Shown here: piece after piece, positions 1 through 7,850 of the stretch
How positions within the stretch are numbered: position 1 is the stretch's first letter
How the letters are laid out: each line of letters opens with the position of its first letter
Assembly: GCA_046484125.1 (NCBI GenBank)
Contig: JAWOBX010000036.1
Coordinates: 1-64,000, forward strand
DNA: 64,000 bases
Origin: JBGLNL01 sp046484125
GTDB lineage: Bacteria > Chloroflexota > Dehalococcoidia > SZUA-161 > SpSt-899
Direction of reading: 5' to 3'
Made by a program: the position numbers and the translations under genes
Notes under the pieces: model-generated
What the model saw: the letters and a program-made list of their open reading frames with translations, nothing else
Told to the model about the DNA's origin: nothing
Databases searched by the model: none

Positions 1-102
1 TTGCTTGTCGCAGCTATCTGGTTTGTCTCCCTCCCGGTTGACCATATGGAGCTCTTGCAGTGGGCATGGCAATGGATTGACGGCCAAATTGAGCAAATCT
101 GA
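1..102 (+). CDS. Possible C-terminal end of a gene entering from the left
   Basis: Frame 1 is open from the first base to a TGA at 100-102 and gives 33 residues with a natural-looking composition (hydrophobic, Trp-rich, ending in GQIEQI). No family is recognisable from so short a tail. It could also be chance, because one short open frame proves little. The stretch after it up to 472 has no convincing gene. Confidence 0.3.
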   Translation: MLVAAIWFVSLPVDHMELLQWAWQWIDGQIEQI

Positions 103-472
103 AGTTCACTCCTTTTTTGCTTCCCATAAAGTTCCACCTAACAGTTACGCTATGCCAGTGTAATGTCCCAAATGCTTCTATACAGATGTTCTGCACTGTG
201 CCTTTCCAACTTATTGCTTCTTCTCAAAAGGTTCCCACACTAGATGAGACAATCCGGATGCAATTACCAAATACGCGCTTTTAATATTGACCATCAGCAA
301 ATACCCGTGATATCCTTTTACCAAAATTTAGTTATTCAACCTGGAAACCAATTTGAACTGCAACGGGAGTCATTGCAGTATATGGGTAACAATAGAGCAT
401 CCAGCTTTTATGAGCCTTATTAGTAATCCGCTGCGTCGGATGTCATTGTCTGTGATATATAAGGGAGAGGCT
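103..472. other. Intergenic region before the CARF-like gene
   Basis: No gene is supported here. It holds copy A of a dispersed ~63-bp repeat (158-220). An open frame continues upstream of the CARF gene to a possible start at 353, but the ATG at 473 has the only good ribosome binding site. I see no confident sigma-70 promoter in the stretch. Confidence 0.5.
158..220 (+). repeat. Dispersed ~63-bp repeat, copy A
   Basis: Shares a core TTCTATACAnAyGTTyyGCA followed by a weaker match to TTTTnAnnCATTGCTTC with copies at 23072-23133 and 59893-59954. All three lie between genes and in the same orientation on this strand. Copy A is the most diverged and, unlike B and C, is not followed by a strong hairpin. 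Confidence 0.6.
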
Positions 473-3184
473 ATGCGGGCGAATCACTTTGAAGCCACCA
501 GAACAAGTGATTGGGGATTGCTGATATATCAGTTCGGAAATAGCGATGTATACTTTAATGACGAGGGACCATTACCCCGCATAGAGAACTTTGCAGCGCA
601 CCTAGAGTTGCTCGCGACGTGTCTGAACGAAGGTGGAGGAACTCCCGTTCCGGTGAACGGGCCTTCGGGGAGCCCCTCAGGGATTGACATCAGTGATTTT
701 CAAGAGAGCCGGCGAACAATATGTCGCAGGGCCAAGAATGATGAGGAACCGGTTATCGTGAATAATTTCCACTTCCCGATTCTTAGTGAAGTACTGCGTA
801 ATATTATTTTTTCATACCCTAACTTAACATCATGGAAGATATGCCCCATCCTTACTGATCAAGAACCCAGGCAGCACCAGGATACGCGCGATATCATTCC
901 GCTGTTAGTAACCTACCTGCAAGCCTTCGAAAAGGTTTCTCACTGTTTTGAGCAGGTTGACCCTATGATTATAGAAAAGGAACCTCACAATTATAATACC
1001 GTACTGGAGTGTTACGAGTATTTCCGCAATCAGCTTGAACCGAAGGTCCGCGAAGCCCGGGCGGTATTGTTCAACATTACTACTGGTACACCTGCAATGA
1101 GCTTTGCCGCTGGACAGATTTTTGCCACCAACCCACGAATCAGCTTCCTTTATTCCCCGTGGAACGAATCCCCAAAGCCGTTGGAGATCAAGGCTTTTCA
1201 CCAAAGGGTTAAGGCGAACACTCTTGATAAAGTACGCCGCATGCTGGCGCGATATGAGTTCCAGGGAGCGGCTGATGTGCTGGAATCGGAGGATAACGGA
1301 TTCAGAGAGGAAGACATCGGTAACTCCCTGCAAATAATAAAGGCCCTGGCTGCCTGGAAGAACTATGATTTTACCCTGGCAAATAAGCTTCTGAAAGATT
1401 ACCAGCTATTTTCTGAGGTAACACCAGGTATGAAGTCGGTATGTGAAAGGTTATCTTCCGAACAGGATCCCTTTACACCTGACTTCTGGCAGGCCAAGCT
1501 CCAGGACGTAGTTGCCCGGATGGAAGGGGACGTTTATAGCGAAGCTTACGCCGATTTGCTGGTGCATCTTCACAATTTTCATGACGTTTCTCTGCAGCGG
1601 GCGCTTAACTACCAATACCCAAATATAAATTTTTCCGAGAACCAACTGGGAGATGATATATTAAGTCAACTCGGCGAAATCCACACAGAACATGTGCCTA
1701 TAGACCAAAAGAAGTTGTACAGAGAGAATGATAGATTCCATTTTGTTTACTGGTTAAACTCAAAATACGGTAATGATCATTTCTTCAAACAGTGGTTTGA
1801 ATGGTACGAAATATTCAGGTGGTTTAAGACCCAGTATGTGGATGAAAAACGTCATGAACTCATCCATACATCGCTCAACCTCCAACGCGCGTTTTATGAT
1901 AACATCATCGGAAATTGGATAACGGTCCCCGAAAACCATGGCCCACGGTATTTGCTGGCGCTTGTACGTAGAAGTCTGCCTGATGATTCCTATCGGTGTC
2001 ACATCCCCGGGCTGATCGAATCGGTTTGGTCGGCTCTGAATTCTGAAATGGAGTGTGACGAAATTTTACCTGATATCTCAGCCTCCAACGAGGAGATATT
2101 GGTCTCCAAACTCGAAGAAAGTTTTGGCAATATGAAAAACAGGGAGGTTGACACTATCGTTAAGTTCCTTAACGATTGGAAAGATAAGGAGCTTTCTGTT
2201 GATATAGAAAGGCTTACCGTTAATGCCCAAATGAAGCAAAAAATGAAAGATGAGCTGGAAAAGAGCGGAATAAAGCCTTTACCTCAATGGAATTATCTCA
2301 TCCATGAGCAAGGTAAAAAAGAGGATGCTCAAAAAGAGTTTAAAGTAGGCATGCTTACCCGGCTTCATCCCTGTTTGCAACCCGAGCAGAAAAAGACCCA
2401 AAATGAAGTGCGGTCAGCTTTGATAGCATATTTGAAAAACGAGAAAACCCTTGAAGAGGTATTCCGCACCTACTGCTCTCCGAAAGACAGCAGGAAAAAG
2501 TCAAGTTCTACCGGAAAGGCGGCAAATTCTACCCGTAAAAAACCGGGATCGCAGCCCAAAAATGGCGAGAGGAAAGAGCCACTGAAAAACATTATACTAA
2601 AAAGCAATACTGTAAAAACTGAAATGACCAGTTCTGCGGCGCTGAGCACCAATAACATCATCACCTCGGCCACTGCTCACGGAATCCTGGTAGCGGCTTC
2701 ACTGCTTCGATTGGAGGGAATAAGGGAAGAAGTGAGTGTCTATTTTCATCTCAGCGAGTGTGTGAAACAGCTCGAGCAAGTTAACCGGGTCACGGTAAAG
2801 TACATATATTTAATCGGACTCGATTCGAATGCTATTGATAGAGATTCATGGGTAAGCTTTGTAGAAATGGTGAATAATAAAGAATTCAACGTACGTCTGT
2901 TCAATAAGAATAGAGAAGTTCAGAAAATCATACGGGGCGCACACCCGCAAAACGAAACTGAATATTGTTCAATTGAGTTCATCGAAACCGGTTATCCAGT
3001 ATGGATGCGGGAAAAGTACCTGGAGGAACTACAAAACGATAAGAAAGCCGATACTTACTTGAAAGCAGTCAGGGCTAACTCCCGTGATAATTCGCTGTTT
3101 TCTCAGGCCAGGCAGGCCGTTGATAATGGTAAAGATGAACCGATGAGACTGGTCTTAGAGTTGATTTCCCGACAGGACGAATGA
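473..3184 (+). CDS. CARF-like sensor protein (Csm6/Csx1-type N-terminus) with long helical region
   Basis: About 903 residues. The ATG at 473 is chosen because AAGGGAGAGG lies just upstream; 353 is the longest alternative. Near the N-terminus LLIYQFGNSDVYF (residues 16-28) looks like CARF strand 1 with its G-x-S-D turn, and NITTGTPAMS (201-210) matches the CARF ligand-loop signature seen in Csm6/Csx1 proteins. CARF domains bind cyclic oligoadenylates. A long alpha-helical middle (roughly 240-660) with no recognised motif follows, then a Lys/Ser-rich linker (about 672-705), then a C-terminal alpha/beta module (about 719-903) that may be a degenerate DHH-like fold. No HEPN R-x4-6-H or PD-(D/E)XK motif is evident. 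The DHH gene starts 3 nt after the stop, so the two are co-transcribed. The CARF call is from motifs only; the effector activity is unknown. Confidence 0.6.
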   Translation: MRANHFEATRTSDWGLLIYQFGNSDVYFNDEGPLPRIENFAAHLELLATCLNEGGGTPVPVNGPSGSPSGIDISDFQESRRTICRRAKNDEEPVIVNNFHFPILSEVLRNIIFSYPNLTSWKICPILTDQEPRQHQDTRDIIPLLVTYLQAFEKVSHCFEQVDPMIIEKEPHNYNTVLECYEYFRNQLEPKVREARAVLFNITTGTPAMSFAAGQIFATNPRISFLYSPWNESPKPLEIKAFHQRVKANTLDKVRRMLARYEFQGAADVLESEDNGFREEDIGNSLQIIKALAAWKNYDFTLANKLLKDYQLFSEVTPGMKSVCERLSSEQDPFTPDFWQAKLQDVVARMEGDVYSEAYADLLVHLHNFHDVSLQRALNYQYPNINFSENQLGDDILSQLGEIHTEHVPIDQKKLYRENDRFHFVYWLNSKYGNDHFFKQWFEWYEIFRWFKTQYVDEKRHELIHTSLNLQRAFYDNIIGNWITVPENHGPRYLLALVRRSLPDDSYRCHIPGLIESVWSALNSEMECDEILPDISASNEEILVSKLEESFGNMKNREVDTIVKFLNDWKDKELSVDIERLTVNAQMKQKMKDELEKSGIKPLPQWNYLIHEQGKKEDAQKEFKVGMLTRLHPCLQPEQKKTQNEVRSALIAYLKNEKTLEEVFRTYCSPKDSRKKSSSTGKAANSTRKKPGSQPKNGERKEPLKNIILKSNTVKTEMTSSAALSTNNIITSATAHGILVAASLLRLEGIREEVSVYFHLSECVKQLEQVNRVTVKYIYLIGLDSNAIDRDSWVSFVEMVNNKEFNVRLFNKNREVQKIIRGAHPQNETEYCSIEFIETGYPVWMREKYLEELQNDKKADTYLKAVRANSRDNSLFSQARQAVDNGKDEPMRLVLELISRQDE

Positions 3185-3187
3185 GTT

Positions 3188-4042
3188 GTGAAAAAGAAGG
3201 TTGTAATACAAAAAATTGACCTTGATACCTGCCTGACAGCATTCATCCTCGATGTTTCTGAGGAAGATGATGTTGTATCAGTTCAGTCGCAGGCAACGGA
3301 TGAAGATCTGCGCAATCCTGAAGTCATCTGTATTGAATGCGGGGGAAGTGGTCAGGTTCATTTGAACAACTTCGACCACCATGAAAGTGGAGTTTCCGAG
3401 CCGGCCTGCCTGCAGGTATTCAAGCTGATAGACGGCAGTTCGGAACTGGAAAGAGTGGTGGAATATGTTGCGAAGGTTGATACTGATCCAAAATCTATAG
3501 AACAACCTGACCGACCGGATTTCATTTCTCTTTCCAGCCTTTTCTCCGGAATGCTTCTAGAACAAAAGGATCCGGGGCGGCAGCTTTTTGAAGGAATGGG
3601 TATATATGAAACGATCTTAGCTGAGGGAATTGATCCGTTCGGTGCCATGCCTCGGCTGTCGGAGTGGGAAGATTATTTTCAGGCCAAACAAGCCAATAGA
3701 CTGTTACTCAGCCGGGAAAGTGCTCGAGTTGAGGTGTTTGAAACCGCAGGAGGCCTTAAATGCGGCTACTTGGAAAGTGAAGTCATTGGAGGACCCGGAT
3801 TGATCTACAACAAGGGCTGCGATGTTGCTATTGTGTATAGCACTGAATTTGGTGAGGCAAAAATCCCTAAATTCACCATTGCCGGGAAAAACGGCATCAG
3901 GGTTGATGGATTGCTTGCCAGCCTGAACGAACTTGAGCCAGGTTGGGGCGGACCCGGACACGGGACAATTATTGCTTCACCAAAGACCGGGAGCTGGCTT
4001 CCGGCAAAAGAGGTATGCCGCATTGTGTCAAGGAACCTTTGA
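3188..4042 (+). CDS. DHH/DHHA1-family phosphoesterase
   Basis: 284 residues with a GTG start 3 nt after the CARF gene. DLD at residues 11-13 corresponds to DHH motif I, NFDHHESG around 61-67 holds the diagnostic DHH triad (63-65), and GGPGHGTIIAS near the C-terminus resembles the glycine-rich DHHA1 substrate-binding signature. Family members are metal-dependent phosphodiesterases or nucleases acting on short oligonucleotides, cyclic dinucleotides or single-stranded DNA. Motif II, usually an Asp, appears as IEC (residue E50), so metal ligation may differ. Tight coupling to a CARF-like sensor suggests a role on a signal nucleotide, for example degrading it or its linear products, but this is inference. 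Confidence 0.7.
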   Translation: MKKKVVIQKIDLDTCLTAFILDVSEEDDVVSVQSQATDEDLRNPEVICIECGGSGQVHLNNFDHHESGVSEPACLQVFKLIDGSSELERVVEYVAKVDTDPKSIEQPDRPDFISLSSLFSGMLLEQKDPGRQLFEGMGIYETILAEGIDPFGAMPRLSEWEDYFQAKQANRLLLSRESARVEVFETAGGLKCGYLESEVIGGPGLIYNKGCDVAIVYSTEFGEAKIPKFTIAGKNGIRVDGLLASLNELEPGWGGPGHGTIIASPKTGSWLPAKEVCRIVSRNL

Positions 4043-4137
4043 TAAATATAATCGCTGTTCGAGCGATCAGACTGGCGAAACTATCACATTGAAAGGGCAA
4101 TGCTATAGACAATTTCACACCAGTCGAATTACTCCCG

Positions 4138-4167
4138 AAAACAGCGTTTCAAATACAAAGGAATTCA
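4138..4167 (+). repeat. Short dispersed repeat, AACAGCGTTTCAAATA type
   Basis: AAAACAGCGTTTCAAATA recurs almost unchanged at about 31809-31832 and as a partial copy at 37900-37924; the AAAACAGCG word also appears at 4220 and 37783. All copies are intergenic. Function unknown. Confidence 0.45.
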
Positions 4168-4201
4168 CCCTGCGGACGTCTTGTGAAATTGGGAACAATC
4201 C

Positions 4202-4261
4202 GTTTTCCCCTGACCGGGGAAAACAGCGATGCTGATATGCATCCGAATCAATCGCTGTTTT
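4202..4261. repeat. Two adjacent perfect inverted repeats behind the DHH gene
   Basis: The first stem is GTTTTCCCC (4202-4210) with GGGGAAAAC (4216-4224) around a 5-nt loop. The second is AAAACAGCGAT (4220-4230) with ATCGCTGTTTT (4251-4261). They share bases, so they are mutually exclusive. The second ends in a short T run and could terminate the CARF-DHH transcript; it could equally be a mobile intergenic palindrome. Confidence 0.5.
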
Positions 4262-4278
4262 AGGGTTACTTGCAGGTA

Positions 4279-4307
4279 TTGACATGCCTGCTTCATTACT
4301 GTAAGAT
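4279..4307 (+). promoter_or_regulatory. Sigma-70 promoter for the sigma-factor-like gene
   Basis: TTGACA (4279-4284), a 17-nt spacer, then TAAGAT (4302-4307). The predicted start near 4314 leaves a ~20-nt leader before the ATG at 4335. This gives the sigma/anti-sigma pair its own housekeeping promoter, separate from CARF-DHH. Confidence 0.6.
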
Positions 4308-4334
4308 ACCCTGATTGCCTTCTGGGAAAGATTC

Positions 4335-5117
4335 ATGGCCATAAACGAAAAATATAGTTATCTCACAGAAGAACTTTTCCAGGCCTGGCAGGGGGGTGAC
4401 TCCACTGCCAGAAATATCTTTTATGAAGCAATTTTTGATTATTACTGGCCGGTTATAACTAAAAAACTTGGAGAGAAGTTTATCAGATATGACGATACCG
4501 TTAATGTTTTTTCGGAAGAACAAGCAGCGGCAATGGATATAATTGAAAAGGAATTTGATTTTTTTGAAAATAAACACCTTAATAATAAGGAAAAATTTAT
4601 AGGGTGGCGTGACCCTGGCCAGTTTTTCGGCTATCTATGGAAGAACCGACTGGTACGACTTATATACGATTATTGGCAAGATAAGCCAAAAAGACCAATC
4701 TCGGGAGACGAACCGATTTATTTAGATGATGAGAACGAGACAAGCATTCTCGATCAACAGATAAGCGGAGATTTTGATCCAGTCGATGAGGTAGCCAATG
4801 AGGATCTCAAACAACAGTTAATCCAGTGGATATTGAATAATAAAGATAGAGTCTCAGTAACAAACTGGTTGACCCTGGGCGCGTATTGTGTTGCATTGAC
4901 TGAAGGTTACAATAATCAAGGCAAAGGCAAGCACGAGTTTAACGCTAGAGTCGCTGAATTGATGGGAATACCTGTTGGGAACCAGCTCAGGACGAGAATC
5001 AACCATATGTTGAATCAAATCAGAGACATTATGAAGGATACAGGTGATTGGGAGCAATTTCGCTATTTTTTTGAAGATAGTGATGATGAAAACGGTGGTG
5101 AAGATGAGAATGGGTGA
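4335..5117 (+). CDS. Sigma-70-family (ECF-like) factor, divergent
   Basis: 260 residues. The N-terminal part (WQGGDSTARNIFYEA...) and the basic, aromatic segment GYLWKNRLVRLIYDYW (about residues 95-110) have the pattern of sigma region 2. The C-terminal third is helical and could hold a region-4 helix-turn-helix, followed by a very acidic tail. A GGGAAAG site precedes the ATG. The next gene encodes a zinc anti-sigma domain, the usual partner of ECF factors, which supports the assignment more strongly than the sequence alone. About 65 residues between the N-terminal helix and the region-2-like segment do not fit a standard ECF factor, so this is a remote member. Confidence 0.55.
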   Translation: MAINEKYSYLTEELFQAWQGGDSTARNIFYEAIFDYYWPVITKKLGEKFIRYDDTVNVFSEEQAAAMDIIEKEFDFFENKHLNNKEKFIGWRDPGQFFGYLWKNRLVRLIYDYWQDKPKRPISGDEPIYLDDENETSILDQQISGDFDPVDEVANEDLKQQLIQWILNNKDRVSVTNWLTLGAYCVALTEGYNNQGKGKHEFNARVAELMGIPVGNQLRTRINHMLNQIRDIMKDTGDWEQFRYFFEDSDDENGGEDENG

Positions 5118-5219
5118 AATGAAATGTCGTTTACAGCCGCTAGATTATTATGGAATTGTAAATCAGCATATTTTGACTGAGTAGCAAGATGGGATAAAAA
5201 TAATACTGGTGAAGAAAGA

Positions 5220-7622
5220 ATGAGTTCGGAAAAGGCACTAACGTGTACTCAATACGCGCCGTATATATTTGATTACATCGAGGGGGCGCTTGATCAGGAA
5301 CAGAAATTATCTGTAGCCTCTCATCTATCGCGGTGCACCGATTGCCTGCAACTGCTAGCCACTTTGAAGCAGAAACAGGCAGACTATACAGATGCACGGC
5401 CGATTGGCGGGATACTGACGCTAGATCTTGCCGATAGATCGGTTATCGATGATATTGTTCAATATCTATTGCATAATGAGGCCCAGCAGAAACATATCGG
5501 GCTATGCAATATGCTGATATCGGCGCAATGGCAACTGCGTTCCCTGTGGCTGTTACAGGGGCGGCTATACAACGAGCTGCGCAGACAGGGGAAAAAGGCG
5601 ATGATGATCTCCCCTGTAGTACTGCCGGAAATCATGACAGAAGGAATAGAATCATCAGAATGTGAATATATCTTGATATATAACATCGGGCATTTTCCTG
5701 ATTGCTGGGAAGCGATTCAGGAGTTATCGGCGGCAGGCATTAATGTCGTTGCCAGTATTAGTGAGAACGATCTGCAGCTTGGTGAGGAATTGAGCCAGGG
5801 CGTTGTTACGGCGAATTGTCATATCATATCATTTGCGAATAGAGATCCGGCCACGGTTTATGCTACAGAGCAAAACCGGTTTAATCAGTACCTGAACCAG
5901 CGAAAATCAGCACTGATCAATGAACTGAATCAGCGCCCGGATATTAAGGAACTGGTCGCGTATCTATATTTATTTGACACTTTGGGAATCGCGGCACCGG
6001 CTTCACTGCTGGCTCGAATCCTCAAAACGGATGAAAATGAGATAATAATGAGCCTTGATGGTACGACTTCACTAGCCTATAGAATCAGGAAAAAGCCTCC
6101 AGTATTCTATTGCACTGAAAACGAGCTTGTAGCCAACGCCATGCGCCATGAACTAATCAAAGACGCTGATCGGGAAAACAAATACAAAGGCATCATAGCG
6201 GCAGCCGGGCCCCAAAATAGAGATGAATCCTTCACAGTAATGATGCTCTTTCACATGCTCGAAAGGCGAGGCGAGCGGATACTCGCCAGAAATCTGTATA
6301 AGGATAATCAGGAACAAATCGAAAATCTATGGAAAGAACTGGGTGCGCGGGAACTCGTTTCATGGGGTATTACATTGCGTGATCTCTGCCTGTATGAGGG
6401 TGCCAAGAATGTGTTGAGGAAAGGCATTGAAAAGCAACCAGAAAATATCTATCTTCGGCATGCTCTGGCTACTGTCATGGAAAGACAACGTAAATATCCC
6501 GAAGCGGAAGCCGAATTCCGTCAGGGATATGATATAGATCCAGACAATATCTTCTTGCTCCAGGCCTGGGGCGATATGGAACGGAAACGATCTGTTCAAA
6601 GCCGAACAGAGGACAGGCGCAGTGAGGCCCTCGGACTTTTCCAGAAAGCTCAGTCTATTGATCCTGAAAATCTGCATGTTCTGGTGTCACTGGGGAACCT
6701 GGAAGCTGAGACCGGTGACCATCGAACTGCTACCGATTACTTCGATAGAGCACTGGAAATTGATCGTTATAACCTTTACGCATTACATTCCAGGGGAGAA
6801 TTGTTTAGGAGGCAACGGAAGTGGGCCGAAGCCGCTTCCGATTATGAGAAGGTTATTGAAATAATGCCGAAAAACGTTCCGGCTCATCATGCACTGGGGC
6901 AGATTGATTTGGAGCGGGGTCATTTTAAAAAGGCGATGGAGCGTTTTCATAAGAGAATTTATAAAATTGATCGGGAAAGTAAATATACCCTTCATTCTAT
7001 CGGTAACCTGTACATCGAACTGGCTGATATTACTGGTAATGATAATTACATGAGCAATGCGTTCAATTACCTTGAACGTGCCCGCCAGGTCGACCAAGAA
7101 AACATTGAAACCTATACTTCGCTGGCCAAGCTGGAGAGAAAACAGGGCAACTATACAGCGGCGCTGGAAAATCTCAATTTGGCGGAAAACAGGGATCCTG
7201 AAAACCTCTACGTGAAGTTGGGACGTGTGGAGGTGCTGAAGGCCCAGAGGGATATGGATAGAGTAACAGAACTGGCATATCAAGTACTTGATGATAATCC
7301 GAAAAACGTAGTAGCTATGGTATTGTATGCCAAGCTGAGAGCGGAAAGCGGGTTCTACGATGAGGCGCGAAGACTCCTTAAGGATGCCAGAACGATGGAT
7401 CCCGGGAATCTTAGAATATACAATGACTGGGGAGAAATGGAAGCTTCGGTTGGTAATTATGAAAAGGCGGTAGAAATACTAGGTGATGCTCTTGATATAG
7501 ATGATGAAAACTCCTATGTTAATTTGAAGTATTCCGAGATACTCAAACGATTGGGGAACTTTGATGAGGCAGAGGAGTACCACAAGAAAGCAGGCAATTT
7601 AATGGGGTTGGATAGCTTGTGA
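5220..7622 (+). CDS. ZAS anti-sigma domain fused to degenerate STAND-like region and TPR repeats
   Basis: 800 residues, no signal peptide or membrane segment. C9, H35, C39 and C42 give the ZAS anti-sigma zinc motif (C-x25-H-x3-C-x2-C). Residues ~85-190 have a P-loop-NTPase-like layout: LLQGRLYNELRRQGKKAMMIS stands where a Walker A helix would be but lacks GxxxxGK[ST], and CEYILIYNIGHF resembles Walker B. Residues ~240-310 (LVAYLYLFDTLGIAAPASLLA) look like the winged helix of STAND proteins. The rest is about a dozen TPR or TPR-like units (NLYALHSRGELFRRQRKWAEA and similar). Inference: TPRs and the dead NTPase sense a partner or ligand and control release of the sigma factor encoded 102 nt upstream. 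Confidence 0.65.
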   Translation: MSSEKALTCTQYAPYIFDYIEGALDQEQKLSVASHLSRCTDCLQLLATLKQKQADYTDARPIGGILTLDLADRSVIDDIVQYLLHNEAQQKHIGLCNMLISAQWQLRSLWLLQGRLYNELRRQGKKAMMISPVVLPEIMTEGIESSECEYILIYNIGHFPDCWEAIQELSAAGINVVASISENDLQLGEELSQGVVTANCHIISFANRDPATVYATEQNRFNQYLNQRKSALINELNQRPDIKELVAYLYLFDTLGIAAPASLLARILKTDENEIIMSLDGTTSLAYRIRKKPPVFYCTENELVANAMRHELIKDADRENKYKGIIAAAGPQNRDESFTVMMLFHMLERRGERILARNLYKDNQEQIENLWKELGARELVSWGITLRDLCLYEGAKNVLRKGIEKQPENIYLRHALATVMERQRKYPEAEAEFRQGYDIDPDNIFLLQAWGDMERKRSVQSRTEDRRSEALGLFQKAQSIDPENLHVLVSLGNLEAETGDHRTATDYFDRALEIDRYNLYALHSRGELFRRQRKWAEAASDYEKVIEIMPKNVPAHHALGQIDLERGHFKKAMERFHKRIYKIDRESKYTLHSIGNLYIELADITGNDNYMSNAFNYLERARQVDQENIETYTSLAKLERKQGNYTAALENLNLAENRDPENLYVKLGRVEVLKAQRDMDRVTELAYQVLDDNPKNVVAMVLYAKLRAESGFYDEARRLLKDARTMDPGNLRIYNDWGEMEASVGNYEKAVEILGDALDIDDENSYVNLKYSEILKRLGNFDEAEEYHKKAGNLMGLDSL

Positions 7623-7643
7623 TAAGACTAATGTCGGCAAATG

Positions 7644-7674
7644 AAAAAAAGCACCCGTTTCGGGTGCTTTTTTT
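7644..7674 (+). terminator. Intrinsic terminator after the anti-sigma gene
   Basis: GCACCCG (7651-7657), 3-nt loop, CGGGTGC (7661-7667), then seven T; seven A precede the stem, so it can act in both directions. Confidence 0.85.
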
Positions 7675-7850
7675 ATGGGATTGAAATGATTTGTGGTGGG
7701 CTGAGGCTTATATATTTAGAAAGATGATTACAGAATCAAAAGAGCGAAAAAATTGGCATTTGAATTATTCCGGGGAATAAGCGGCTTTTAATAATGTGGA
7801 GAGGATGATATCGGGGCAGGGTATTTCAGAAAAATTTCAGGAGGCAAACC

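Noticed and set aside
353..472. Longer N-terminus of the CARF-like protein
   Set aside because: The ATG at 473 has AAGGGAGAGG at good spacing and starts just before the CARF strand; the upstream 40 residues have no ribosome site and odd composition.
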